Assembly: GCF_030445035.2 (NCBI RefSeq)
Contig: NC_080673.1
Span: forward strand, 199,762,216-199,826,215
DNA: 64,000 nt
Direction of reading: 5' to 3'
DNA from: Dasypus novemcinctus
Lineage: Eukaryota > Chordata > Mammalia > Cingulata > Dasypodidae
How positions within the stretch are numbered: position 1 is the first letter of the stretch; the number at the start of each line of letters is the position of its first letter. Shown in pieces: positions 23,871 to 37,045 of the stretch. Both the position numbers and the translations under genes were made by a program. The notes below the pieces were generated by a model. The model was not told the DNA's origin, ran no database searches, and was given only the letters and a program-made list of their open reading frames with translations.

Positions 23871-24469
23871 TTATGACACTGAAAGCAGATCAAATTATAG
23901 GTGTAGGTGTGAGCTTTGACAACTTGGGTGGGTGGATTTGGTGGGTGAATTCCCAGGTTCCTATTCTCAAAGGAAGGGAAACTCTGAGATACATCTACAT
24001 AGTTCCTCAGAGGAACTGCCCCAAGTGTGGACTCAGATTCCATATTCAGGGAATTCAAAGCGGAACATTCTGGTTTGGTTTTATATTTTATATTTCAAAT
24101 AAACAGCTTTGAACAGAAAATCAGGAGCTTCTGTCTTTGCTGAGAGAGATTTCAGAAAGTAAGATAGGGAGTTAGACTTCTACAGTTAATTGGATCTAAG
24201 ACTTTTCTTTATCCTATGGCAAGAGAGAACTAACTTTCCAAGCTGAGTGTGAAATGGTCTACATATGATGCTGGCCAATGAAGAGCAGTACAATTAAGGA
24301 ACAAAAGACAAGAAATGACAAAAAAATGAAACAGCCTGAGTGAACTTAGACCATGCTTTCAGACTTGGGAAATTAATTTTGCACTGCCAGGAAATGTCGG
24401 TATAAAAAAACAAGTGAATCACTGTTGACCTAGCTAACTGTGCTGACTAACAAGAGACTAACAAAGAGT
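23871..24469. other. Unassigned DNA
   Basis: No recognised gene or repeat. A short open frame (23873-24112) has no family resemblance. Confidence 0.4.
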
Positions 24470-25904
24470 CTTATAGCTCTCCTCTCTGAGGAAGGAAGAG
24501 ATATTTGAAAAAGACCTGAGGAACCACTTTCAAAGGCAGAACTCCACAGTTCTTTTTGATGGTGCTGATAGCAATTCACACTCCCCATGAAGAAAACTCC
24601 CCAAACTGAAATGACCTGACTCTTTCCCAAGGCATAGTCTGGACACAGAGAAGCCCAGGCTCTCAAGGGGATTCATTCCTAAGGACAAGTAGTTTCACAA
24701 ACCACTGGTTTCCTTCTCAATGACTTTACTGACCAAGAAGAAAAGAGATGACAAGAGTCCTCAGGCTTTACAGCTCTCTGGTTCACATGATGCTGTTAGC
24801 ACAGCTGCTAGGAAGGATGGAAACTTGCCACTAGGTACACTCAACCAGCAACTTCTGTCTGAAAAAAAATGGCCTAACATTGTCTATTTCTCCTTTATGA
24901 TAAAAATTTCTCATCATTTCTGTGATACCAAAGTTATGCAGAAAGAAATTTCAAGGAGCATCTAGCCATAGCCTTCCTGCATTCAGTTCTGAAATTCCTA
25001 TATCAACTTCAAGCAGCCACACCTGAGATATCACAGCGAAGCAGACTTCTACCAACTGAACAAAGTTATGTACATTCAAACCTGATGGACAACCCTACAG
25101 CAAGTATCCAGAGCTGATCCATTTTCTGGGTAGATCTCATCTCCACAATGCATTCTCAGACGGTAACCATGATCAAAGGGGAAAGGAACCCATGAAGCAA
25201 AAAGGAAGTCCCCTAAATAACCTTAAAACTAAGGTACTAAAACCGAATCTAAAGACAATATTTGTTGAAAGATTAATCACAGAGCCAAGCAGATTGAACA
25301 GTCAAAGTGAGATGTGAGAGCTAGGGGTAAGTGAGCAACTGGTAAGTGAGGACCTGGTTGACCCAAACCCAAAATAAACACTGCCCATGCAATCAACATC
25401 CTAGGAGCTTGTCTGGGGATATATTGGAGGTAAAATCTCTTCCAGGCCAACCATAAAGTGAAACTTATCATCTGGACTGTCCCAAGTACTCTGGGATGGG
25501 AAGGATCCTCTTGCCACATAAGGAACCACAGTCTCAGGTCGATGAGGGTTAAAGGGTGACCAAAGATATGAATATGAGGTCACAATTCCCAAATAGACTC
25601 CAGGGGACAAAGTCAGGGCAAACAGCTCAACTTCTTTCCTGGGTGCAGTCCTCAGCCATAGCTAGCCCAAATTATATGGTTAGACAAGACCATGTGCTGA
25701 CCAACCAAAATGGAGTTTTAAACTCATCTCACTTATCTTTCTGAATCAATCATGGGTGTTTCAAATAGGAAGATAGCACCTCCAGGCCAGGCTTCACTAG
25801 GAATCATGCAGCTGAAGGAGAATGTGCAATATGAGAGGATAGAATTAAACTCTTCTTAAAAAGAGCAAACTGCTCATATTCAAGTGAGAGATAGTTCTCC
25901 AAGA
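24470..25904 (+). repeat. Long degenerate repeat unit, copy C
   Basis: 24470-24740 matches 17260-17518 (shared CTCTGAGGAAGGAAG). 24740-25900 matches copies A, B, D and E. This copy lacks the insertions present in B, so it shows the original continuity of the two halves. No coding capacity was recognised. Confidence 0.6.
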
Positions 25905-26025
25905 ATAATTATTTACAAAACAATTATTTACAAATTATTTACAAAACAATTATTTACAAAAATTGTAAACAAAATTGCAAAAAAAAATTGTAAACAAAAT
26001 TGTAAACAATTATTTACAAAAATGA
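25905..26025. repeat. AT-rich array of TTATTTACAAA / TTGTAAACAAA motifs
   Basis: Within about 120 bases TATTTACA occurs five times and its near-complement TGTAAACA three times, separated by A-runs. The two orientations could pair into hairpins. Both words fit the forkhead (FOX) recognition core. It sits at the 3' end of repeat copy C and has no counterpart in the other copies. Confidence 0.7.
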
Positions 26026-27911
26026 AATGGTAAGAAGAATTTTAGTAAACAAAAATATTGTTAAATGTATGCCCATAGAAATGTGGAAACTGGGAGATAT
26101 TAAAGTATTCATACAGAATTGGAAAGCTAAGCTCTCAGGATCTATTCTATTCCACTACAGGAATAAGATACTCTGACATTGTCATGCAGATCTTTGTGCA
26201 GATCATCTCAAGATTAAGCCAAGATATTTAGAAATGGCGGTGTGTTCAACCTGAAGGAAGAAGAAATCTCTAAAAAGAAATCATAACTCTAACACTCCAG
26301 CAAAATTTCTAAGTTGGATGTCTTACCTTCAGAATAAGATGGCCAGAAGAAAGTCATCAGTGGACATTCACAGAAGAGCATCTATTTGCCCTTGTCTCTG
26401 TTGTTGCCTGGATGAATTATCATTGGTGGATTCCAATTTTAAAAATCCAGTAATAGGAAGGTAAGTAGGACAGGTTAAGATGGTCAAAATAGGAGATCCC
26501 AGAGAGAATACAGGGTAAAGAGAGCAAAAATAGAGCAAATCCTGATGGTGGATGGTGGCACTTGGAAAGACATCACCCAGATACCCCTTCAAGGAAGGAC
26601 TTGGAGCCCAAACTTCTGGAGGGCTATCAACAGATAGTCTCTTCAGTTACTGCCTTTGCTGCAAAGAGCAAACCTACCCCAGGTCACTCCCTCTGGGGAT
26701 GGCCAAAAGCCAATGACCATTCAAGTTAGGCATATAAAATCTAGGCTGTCAAAACAATGTGGAATATCTATTTAGATCATTTTAGCACCAAAGATCCTGC
26801 AAATCATCAGAAGATTGATCCTTATAACCCAGGAGGCCCTATAATATTAGGGTCGTTGGTGGTGGTAGAAATAAATGATTCTTTGTAGACACTATAAAAT
26901 GCCCTGAGAGAAAAGTACCAAATAGGCCTTTCAGTTCCGGAACATGGCTATGCCATCTGCTTCAGAGAATTAACTTTTGTAAATCAACCCCAGCACGTGA
27001 CCAGGCCCCAGTAGAGAGGGAATGTCCAACTATGGCATCACAAGTGGCTATTAAGAGGTCAGTCCCTTCAAGAAACCATGGGTAAGATTGGGTGAGCTCA
27101 ACAGCAAGCCATCATGCTTTGTAAGCAGTAAATACTTGAATGAGCATAAGCAGGACTAGAGCAAACTGCATGAGCTGGTATCACAGGTCCTACAGCTTTA
27201 CTTTTGTACAAACACTGTCCTTAGCTCATCCTATGCCTTAATGTGGGATCCATTTCAAATAGCTGAAGGAGGAAGGAAATGGAAAGATTTGTTTTATAAG
27301 TGAGTAATGTATATGATAAAAAACAAAAAGGGGTGTGGAAGGCTGTTGTAGTCAAGTTCGGCTCAGGAATGGCCTTGAAAGACAATGACAAGGAAAAACC
27401 ATCTTAGTGGGTTTATAGAATCACTTTGTGTGGATAAAGATGTGGTCCAAGGTTAGAAAATATATGTGCTTATGGGCAGTAGAAAATGCCTGACCAGTTG
27501 ATAATGATAAGAAAAGAAAAAGATCAGAAGATTGGAGGCAAGAAAGTCTGGGGTAGGACATCTGGGGTAGAAGTACATGGACAGACATTGGGGAGTGGGC
27601 AAAAAGTGGGCAGATCTTTATACTATGTGTTATGGCCCTCCAGAGAACCATCTCCCCAAGAAAAGAAATTAATAAGCAAGCATACAATTTGAGTTTGCCA
27701 GTTGATTTCATACATCCTCTGATCATCCTTTATGCCAACAGCTCTGGGGAGACTGAGGACACAATGGCCATAAATGCAGAGATGGAAGTTCTACAGGGCA
27801 TGATAAGGGATCCGACTTGACAATTTTCATCTAACCTCTGCTATTTACACTATTAGCAACAGTGAGTGATGCTGTGCTCCCAATATAGCACCTTTCCTTA
27901 TGGAGACCAGC
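26026..27911. other. Unassigned DNA
   Basis: Nothing recognisable was seen beyond weak AT-rich stretches. Open frames at 27421-27726 and 27486-27692 overlap on opposite strands and lack domains. Confidence 0.4.
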
Positions 27912-28340
27912 TGTGATGGTTAGGCTATTGTGTCAACTCAGCCAGGTGATTGTGCCTAGTCGTTTGGTCAAGCAAACACTGCCTAGTCGTTTGGTCAAGC
28001 AAACACTGGGTTAACTGTAATAAAAGGGCATTTATGGACTTTAGTCACCATTGACTTTACTACAGTGGTAAATCATAGATAGCTGATTACAATTACATCA
28101 ATCAGGGAGATTGCCATCAGCAATGAGTGACACTTTATCCAATCAGTTGAATGCCTTAAAAGGGGAAGTGATTCCAGCATTGAATGAGAATTTCCCAGCT
28201 TGTCTTTGGGCAGCCAACAGCTCCCAGAACTCATCAAGAATTTTCATCAGACTTTCATTGGAGCCCCTGGTTGCAGCCTGTTTGTGGAACCTGGACTTGT
28301 GCATCCCCACGGCTGTGTGAGAGATTCTTATAAAATCATA

Positions 28341-29258
28341 TACAGCCCCAGGTACTGGTTCTCCTGAGGGCTACAGAGACCCACAGGTTCTATGGTCATG
28401 GCAGATGGTTCTGGAGTTCAGTGCCATGTAAGTTGGCCCTACTTTGGAGTTTGTGTTCCTGAGTGTGATGGAGTTGGACTCAGATGTGACCTTTCTACAC
28501 ATGCCTCTTCTGTCACTTTTACTGAACCTGTGGTTGGAACAGGGGTTGGTATATACTCAGGAAATCTGAATCTCTGGACTGTCCATGTGACAGCCAGGCC
28601 TTGAGCCTCAGCAGACTTGTAACTCCTACCCTCTGGTTTATGGGGCTTACCCCAGCACAGCTAATAGGGAGATGAAGAAGGTCAACCAGCACACCAAGGA
28701 GCCAAGAGCACCTACAATTGCAAGTAGGAGAATTGCATCCATCAGCCATGTGGAATCTAAGCCCCCTCTCCATACAGAGGTGGAGTGGACATAATCATCC
28801 TAGGGTCTACAGGATGGAGGAATAGAGTATGGATTAGAGTGGACTTACTGATATTCTACGATGGAACTATTGTGATTAGTAATGGAAGAAATTGTAGCAT
28901 TGATGTGGAGAAAGTGGCCATGGTAGCTGCTGAGGGGAGGGAGAGGGAAGAAGAGATGTAATATGGGGCATTTTCAGGACTTGGAGTTGTCCTGGGTTGT
29001 ACTGCAGGGACAGATGCTGAACATTGTATGTTCTGCCATGGCCCATTGGGTGGACTGGGGGAGAGTGTAAACTACAATGTAAGTCATTATCCATGTGGTG
29101 CAGCAGTGCTCCAAAATGTATTCACCAAATGCAATGAATGTGCCATGATGATGAAAGAGGTTGTTAATGTGGGAGGAGTGGGGTGAGGGGGGTGGGGGAT
29201 ATATGGGGAACTCATATTTTTTTAATGTAACATTTAAAAAAGAGAGAGAGAGAGAAGT
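28341..29258 (+). mobile_element. F1 retroposon nested in the ERV-L LTR
   Basis: It is 5'-truncated, starting CCCCAGGTACTGG and ending in TTAATGTAACATTT followed by A residues and an (AG)n run at 29239-29256. The host LTR sequence TAAAATC.TATAC lies before it and recurs after it. It carries the sense open segment with PECDGVGLRCDLSTHASS shared by several F1 copies. Confidence 0.82.
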
Positions 29259-29269
29259 CACATACTTTT

Positions 29270-29655
29270 TTAAGATTTATTTTTTATTTATTTATCTCCC
29301 CACCACTCCAGTTGTCTGCCTTCTGTGTCCACTTGTATTCTTGTCAGCGGCACCAGGAATTTGTGTCTCTTTTTATTGTGTCACCTTGCTGAGTCAGCTC
29401 TCTGTGTGTGCAGCCCCACTCCTGGGCAGGCTGCACTTTTTTCATGTGGGGTGGCTCTCCTTATGGGGCACAATCCTTGCACGTGGGGCTCCCCTACACA
29501 GGGGACACCGTGTGGCATGGCACTCCTTGCGCACATCAGCACTACTCATGGGCCAGCTCACCACCCGGGTCAGGAGGCCCTACATTTGAACCTTGGACCT
29601 CCCATGTAGTAGGCAGATGCTCTAACCTTTGAGCCAAATCTGCTTCCCAAAATTG
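29270..29655 (-). mobile_element. DAS-type SINE
   Basis: On the minus strand it starts GGGAAGCAGATTTGGCTCAA, has the tRNA-like B-box region (GGTTCAAATG-like), the body with CATGGGAGG and GTGTCCCC phrases, and an A-rich tail corresponding to TTTTTTAAGATTTATTTTTT at 29270. It is inserted next to the F1 tail inside the ERV-L LTR; short direct repeats ending CATAC flank it. Confidence 0.83.
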
Positions 29656-29716
29656 CATACTATTGACAGATATCTCTTGATTCATTCTATTTCCCTAGAG
29701 AACCCTGACTAATACA

Positions 29717-32700
29717 CCAACCAACTAGCCACTTGATAGCAAGCTGACAACATTAGGATCTTCCCACTTTGGAATGGCCAAAATTTCATTCTAAGAAGAA
29801 AAGTATATATATTTCAGGTGAGGCTTTACAGTTTCTTCCCACAGATGCTCAGCCAGCACCACTATCAGAAGGCTTAGAGCATCAGATCCACAATACATCA
29901 CAACAGACAAAGGCATCCACTTTATAGTGAAAGAGGTGCTAACATAGTTTAAGACCATGGAAAACTCTGAATCAAAATGCATGCTAGAAGATAGCATCAC
30001 ATTCATGAGAATCTACTCTGATATGGACTGCTAAAGGCACTGTTGAATTACTATTTGAGCTCTTTATTGGACCTGCTGCTGTTTGGTGTTACAGCATATA
30101 ATAAAATCAATTACTTATATATATTACTGTTACTAATCTGAAATATATCTGAAATCACAGGGTGAAAGGAGAAATAGCCCCATTACCTTCATTCCTAGGG
30201 ACCCCCTGAGAAATTTGTGCTTACCACTCATGCAGACTTGGAGACTGAGAGCTTAAACTGTGCAGACAACAAAGGGAGATACACTTTGGGTTTCTTTTGT
30301 CCTGGGAGAAACACACAAGAGGAGTCACCATCTTTTCATAAGTATTGACTGATCAGCAGGAGAGTTAAGGGCTATTAATCCACAACTGGTGCAATGAGGA
30401 ATATGTTTGGTGTACATGTGATCCACTTGGGCACATCTTGGTGTTCCTTTCCCAATTGTGACAATAAATGAACAAGGGATGCAACCCCAGCCTGGAAGCA
30501 CAAGGTGACCATTGCTTACACATTTCAGGGATGAAGTTCTTAATTATGCCACCAGGTAAGAGATCAACTGAGGTTGATCTCAAGGTTCTAACTGAGGGGT
30601 GAAGAGAATCAAGACTGGATAGTGGATAGTGGAGGAGGTAGATGATGAAGAGGAATCACCATCATCAGGAGACAGTGAATATCAATGATGACCCTGAGAT
30701 AGCTAGAGCACAGAGACTATAGTTTGTCCCTGTGACCTGGCTTTATGTTTTTCTCTTCAGAGAGGAGATAGGCCCATCTGAATCTTGGCAGAACTGTCCC
30801 TTGAATGTGTATGAAGATTAGATCCAAGTGGCCCAAGGATAGGTTATGGTAGACAAGGTGATGCACTGCCCAGATCTCCCTACAAGGAATGAATTGTTGC
30901 CCCTGCTGCTGAGAGTACTGTCAGAGGAGAGGGATGGCCTCAGTTGCAGTCACCTCACACTAAGCCATGGCTTTCCAGTATGGCCCATACCCATAGACTG
31001 AGGAGGTAGAAGTGTCAAGGCATGGTTATGGACAAACACATCACAACTGTCATAGACCATTTCAAGTCCAGAGTTCTCCATGAGGTCAGCTGTCAGATCC
31101 ATATTGCAGGTTCAACCTCTTCCTCTCCCAAGTCTTGTTTCTATTCTTCCCTTTTACAAGTGTGGATCCAAAGGATACTCCCTAACAAATATCCTGCACA
31201 CCATGTTTTGTGTTAGTTTGTGGATGACCTCAACTATGACAGGGACTGAAAAACTTATGGCATCCTTTGAAGATCTCATGAACACATGTCTATACACAAT
31301 TGATCCATTACATGGAATGAGCTGCTAGAGAATTTGACCCTTGCCAAGTTATTGAATCTCCTTCTCTGTCTTTATAAAGGTGAACCCAGAAACATTTAAT
31401 ATCAGATGGGAGAGTCAGTCAATAGAACCAATGCAATAGCAATACTTGGATAAATCAAATGCCTCAAAACCACCATGGAAAGACACCTATTTGTGTCAGC
31501 ATAGGAGTACTTGATATATCACCATGTGCTTTGTAATCGTTTCTTTGGATCATAGTTGAGAGTGTATTTAGGATACCAGTTTAGAAGAGGTTGTGACATA
31601 TTTAATGTTTTCATGAATGGTCCATGTTTAGATTAACAATTCTGATCCCATTAACCTTTGAAAAATTACAAAGGGGCTCATAAAAGATCAGGCTATCTGA
31701 CTATGCCACTCAGCATATATAACCGTAAGCCCCAGAAATTCACTGCCACTTGGATGCTAGGATAACTGTGGTCAGTGATCACCTGATTATCATCTGTCTC
31801 CATTAAGTTCATCTTGGCCAGATCTATCTCTACAGTATATAGTATATTTCTGGTGCCAGTAATGGCCTGTCCAGTCTACTTGGCAAATATCTCCTTGATC
31901 CCAGATGCAATAGGTATTTACCAGTCATGTCTCAAACCCCTTATGATAATCCCACCATTGGATCAATACAGTGATTCCCTGGACTTTACCCACTGAGTAC
32001 TGGATCTGGGCAACTGGGCCAACCTTCCATGGTCCCCTAGATTAGGAAACAGAACTGGATCCTCTTAAAATAGAAAGACTTCCAGATGAACAGGGTTCAA
32101 ATGTCTTGTGGGTGCTGGAGAGGGCATTCAGGAGGCAGCACAGCTTGGTGATGAAGAAAAGTCCACCAGATGGAAGGCTAGATCTCCTGGAAAGAAATTG
32201 ATGTCTTCCAGCTATGAGCTCACAGATGCTCCAAATTTATAACCAGAAGGAAGCGAAGGTGAGAATTTATATGGGACAAGTTTAACTTGTAGCTGTCTGT
32301 TGCAGTTCTGTGCTTATATCTTAGGGGTCCTATGACACTGCCCTTAGTAAATTTAATAATGCAGCTACAGGAGGAGGTTACATATGGAGCATAGAGTATA
32401 TTTCTGCCATTACTTTGGACTTCTGAAGATCTCTCTGGGTAATCTGTGGTATCTCAAGTTTTTCAGATAACTGATGAGCTCAATTTAGTGATATCCATGT
32501 GGCCCTTGAAACTGATCAGTTTCATGAGTTCAGCTTTCCATAGTATTTGTAGTCTGAAGATGATGGGCTTTTATGAGAAAAGATACTCAACAGTGAGCTG
32601 ATAGGCTGAGTCCACTCCCTCATATCCTTATGGTACTCACAACTTAGTAAGGCAGTTTGATCATTAAATGTAGCAGCCCTTGGAAAGAGGTTATTTCCTC

Positions 32701-35384
32701 TGCGAAGCTGACTGTGAAATGACCATGGTAAAAAGGGTAGGATATTGTAAAAACCCATGGAATTTTCTGAACCTCTATTGAAAATTGAGTTTTTTGCCCC
32801 AACCATCCTTAAGAATGATGTGCCATTCAACTCCTAACAACAACCCCAAGTTAGTCTAGTTGGTACACCCTCCAATGGAACCTTGGCCAAAAGTGGGCCC
32901 CATGTGACTTAATTCAGGTTAAAATAAAAGAAAATGCTTTTCTGCCTTCTTGGACTTTACTTTCTAAATGAAAGGGGTAGGTACAAAGAGGAGATGACTG
33001 GAAAAGAGGTGAGGTTAAAGTTGCTAGAATATGTCAGCTGATACTGAGACAGTTGAGGAGAATGCAAGCCTGGACCATAGAAGGGAACCTTAGATCCTGG
33101 ATATGCAGGGAAGGGATGTGCATCATTGTTGTCTCTCAGAACAGCTTCTGGAGAGCTAAATGTCCAGTTGAAGCTCCTTCAAACTGCAGATGTACTATGA
33201 ATCTAACTGACTGAGTCTGCTAGTCCTGCCAGAAGGCTCTGCCCATGCACCAGACAGCAGGGATGGCCAAGGTCCTGACCTTTCCATGCAAATCCTCTCA
33301 ATCTGTCACCCCACCTCCACTCTCGGTCATTCCTTGGGGCAGATGATAACAAGAATGGGAATAATAGGTCTATCAGACCTCAAGGCTGACCTCCTTGGGG
33401 AGATTCAGTGGTAGCCACATGGGAGCATGATTACCCTCTGCTGTCCAACTAATGTGGGTCCCACATTTTGACACAATTTGAACAATAATTAGTTCTAAGG
33501 GCTCTGTGCATGCTGACAGGATTTTATATCCTGGGGTACAGCAGACATTTGCTGGGCCCCTCATGAAACACTGATTTACCCACAAAATGCTTTCTTACTT
33601 CATGTCCTTTGCAGGCACTATTTATACCCCTGTCCTACAGCCTGCATTACCTTCCCAATATCCTAAAATGGTCACGTGGACAACCTGGTCTTGGCATTCT
33701 TTGCAGTAGAGGAAAAACATCTCTTTCCTGAAGACTCAGGTGTTGACAAAGCCAGCCAAATCTTAAGCACTCAGATCAGAAAACTCCCCTTTAGTACTCA
33801 AAGAATTAGCAGGCATGAATGGAGAGAGTGAAAATAAAGGATCAAGTGAAGGTGGCTATGAAAGGCGATTGGGGAAAACTTGGGGAGGAAATAGAGAAAC
33901 ATTCAAGAGAGTGTAAAGGTGCTAGGGGAGAGCAATGACAGACTTTGTAGCTTCAAGGCAGATCCACTTGAGAAAGACACACACTTTGTATTTAGCACGG
34001 AAATCTCCCAGCCAAGGCTTCATCCCTCAGGCACCCTTGGTGCAGGCACATCACCCTCAGTTCTTAGAAGCTGTCCCATCACCACATCTCTGGTCTTGGC
34101 CCTTCCCAGACTCTCTGTTCTCTAAGCAGGAATGTCCAAGGTAGTGAGTTCACTTAACAACAAGTGCTTTGGGAAGGAAGGAAATGGGATATCAGATTCA
34201 CTTTTTAGGTACCTCCAGTTTTTGAGAAGCGGTTGCATTGAGCCTGTTGTCTAGAAGTACCTAAGAAATCTGGAAAAGATACACAGTGAAATCTGGTGAG
34301 TTTTAGGAGGTGCTACAAATTGCAAGCTCCAATTCAGAACCCACTAGAGTGGGAAGTCACATTTCCACATAGCTCATATTTAATAGGCCTCAAACCACAG
34401 GCTATAGCAACATTGCCTGTCTCATAAGTGACAGAATTTCAGTGTGATGACAGAAAGTACAAGTATTTTAAGGATATATCTTGTATTTGGCATCTGACAT
34501 AGTAGCAGAGACACTTGACCCTCATAGAAGACCAGACAGAAAAAAACTCTCAGACTTCCCTTTTTCAGGTAATAAATGCCCCATAAAAAATAAGGCAGAG
34601 ATGCATACCTAATGCCAAGAAGCCAAAACGGAAAATAAGCTCCTCTGGTAAAACCCATATAATCAGACATCCATACTGATCGTCTTATAAGACAGTAAAA
34701 GACACTGGTGTGGTGTTTGCATAAACCCTGAACATCATCAGTGAAACTATCCTACCCTTCTAGAGCCCTCTGAGTGGGTATTTAGTTCTTAATCTTTTGA
34801 CTTCTATGGAATGTTGATCATCATCCTAGGATTTCACTTGCCTCTGATTAGTTTCCATATTGTTTTTCCAGTCTGAGAGCTGACCTCAATATCTGCCTTC
34901 AAGACAAAATGTCCTTCCTTGGGCATCTGGTCCCCCCATTCAAATGCTCAGACATTCAAATATCACCAATCTGTACAGGAGGTAGTACCCCCACCCCATG
35001 ATTCAGGTTATCCAAAAATTTGAGCAACTATGCCTCTCACCCCTCAAGGTCACAGTACGGCCTTAGAGGCCAACAGGAGAAAACTCTAACCAAGGACCAA
35101 CTATCAGTTACGGATAATACTGACTTCTACAGTGAAAAACACCCAACCTAAGAAGCACCCAGGAGAATCCAGTCATTTATCGAACCAAGCACAGCAAGGA
35201 CTACAATTTGGGGCTGATCTGATCTGATATGTCCTCAAATTTTGCAGGAGGTAATGAAACCAACAAACTTCCAAGAGGCAGGAATATCTAGTCCAACTGA
35301 AAACCACATAGAAAAGGTTAGAAAAATAAAGTATTACTTGTTGATATATTTAGACCAACACCTCACAAAATCACTTAAACAAAA
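29717..35384. other. Unassigned DNA, possibly an old retroviral relic
   Basis: No SINE, F1 or L1 signature was found in this 5.7 kb. On the minus strand, 31500-31990 and 33373-33585 give fragments loosely like retroviral integrase or the end of pol (for example GTHISWTAEGNHAP), but the resemblance is weak and many stops interrupt. Elsewhere nothing is recognisable. Confidence 0.3.
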
Positions 35385-35570
35385 GAACAAAGAGGGTGGA
35401 CTAGAAAGACAGGACTCTCTTCTCTTTCAGAATAACAGCTAAAGAACAGGCAGAAATGGCCTGGAAAATGTTTTAGGGTTTAGGACATCAGGGGAACCCT
35501 GGCCACCACCCAGAAAAGAAAGGAGAAAAGGGAAAGAATTGTGATCACAAAACTAGGAGTTAAAAGCAGA

Positions 35571-35840
35571 CATTGTATGTCCTGCCATGGCCCACTGAGT
35601 GGACTAGGAGAGAGTATAGACTACAATGTAGACCCCTGTCCATGTGGTGCAGCAGTGCACCAACACATATTCACGAGGTACAGAGAATGAGCCATGATGA
35701 TGGAAGAGGTTGTTGATGTGGGAGGAATGGGGTAGGGGGTTGGGGAGTATATGGGGACCTCATATTTTTTTTAATGTAACATTTAAAAGAAAAGAAAAGA
35801 AAAGAAAAAAATTTTTTAATTAAAATAAATAAATAAATAG
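35571..35840 (+). mobile_element. F1 retroposon, 3' fragment
   Basis: It starts at AGACATTGTATGTCCTGCCA and runs through the F1 end TGTAACATTT into an (AAAAG)n tail and then AAATAAATAAAT at 35825. At about 270 bp it is a strongly 5'-truncated copy. Confidence 0.83.
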
Positions 35841-36394
35841 AAGCAGTAGCTCTAACTGCTGGCATCCTCCCCCACAATATAGATGCTTTTGAATTCTTAG
35901 GCCTCAGGGATAGTGACTACAGACAAAGAGTGCAACAGGGATCCACCTCCCCATGAAACAGGAGAGAGAGGGATGCAGCCTAAGGCTGCCTCACGTTTTG
36001 TCTCACAAATTTGGCCTACTGTGTCCATGAGCCCTTCCAGGCCAGGTGGGGTCTCAGCATTATTTGCTCTGGGACCTGGCATGGAACTAAAGAGAACCAA
36101 CCCTCTCAATCTTGCCCTTTACTAACCAAAACTTGTTGTTGAGGACACAGAGAGGAGTGCAATAATTTCCTACCCAGGAAAAGGAAGGGAGCTGCCTACA
36201 ATGGTTGGAGAACAGTCTCTGAGAAAGTTTGAATTATGAGGCTCTTAGACTCCAGGCATGACCCTCTGTCACACTGATCCAGTCCATGTTGCAGTGAACA
36301 CACTCCACCCAGGTTTTAAACTGAGAGGACTACCAAAGATCACCATCTGCTGGTGGACCAGGAAGTGCATGTGAGGAAATTAAAAGTAAATTAA

Positions 36395-36793
36395 TAAGGG
36401 AAGCAGCTGTGGCTCAATCAGGTGGGCTCCTGTCTATCACATGGGAGGCCCTGGGTTCATGTCCAGGGGCCTCCCTGTGAAGGCAGGCTCGCCTGCATGC
36501 TGCAGAGAGCTGCTGACCCACAAGTGCCACAGAGTGTCACCCAGCCCACAAGCACCACGGAGTGCTGCCAGCCTGCTAGCACCGCGGAGAGCCGACTCTG
36601 CAAGCTGACACAACAAAAAGGGAGACAAGTAAAAACACAGAAGAGTGTGCATTGAATGGACACAGAGAGCAGATAACAAACAAGCTGCAAGAGGGGACAG
36701 AATAAATAAAAATAATAAATACAGACATACAGAAGAATGCACAGTGAATGGACACAGAGAACAGACAGCAAGCAAGCCGCAAGGGGGGGGGTT
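36395..36793 (+). mobile_element. Variant DAS-type SINE
   Basis: The head GGGAAGCAGCTGTGGCTCAA differs from the other SINEs (GTGGCTCAATCAGGTGGG as A box; GGGTTCATGTCC as B box), and the body has CACCACGGAG-like repeated phrases and two related copies of an AGTGAATGGACACAGAGA-type block near 36650 and 36740. The tail is A-rich. Imperfect TSDs resembling AAAGTAAATAA flank it. It appears to be another subfamily or a partly duplicated copy. Confidence 0.72.
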
Positions 36794-37045
36794 AAAAAAA
36801 AAAGTAAATAAGAGAGGCTATTTTTTTTGGCCTTTATAGCTTCCCTCCCCAAGGCCCTTGAAAGTGGATCTGCAACCCATTACTGGGTCTAGTGCCCAGA
36901 ACTGAGCAACTAACAGGCACAATCCTAAAGACCCAGAACAGGTTGAATCAAGAATCAAAGATCAGCAGTAACACACAGCCTCCCACACTAAAACCCTATG
37001 AAAGAGAGAAATTGAGCATCTGAGTAACCTCACCATCATAATCAG

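Larger units (their letters stand above)
27912..29716 (+). mobile_element. ERV-L-type solo LTR (MLT2-like), interrupted
   Basis: It begins TGTGATGGTTAGGCT at 27912 and its 3' part resumes at about 29655, ending CTGACTAATACA. It is closely related to the LTR at 5172-5630 but in the opposite orientation. The flanks CCAGC (27907-27911) and CCAAC (29717-29721) are a 5-bp TSD with one change. An F1 copy and then a SINE split it. A perfect 27-bp tandem duplication lies at 27953-28006. Confidence 0.8.
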
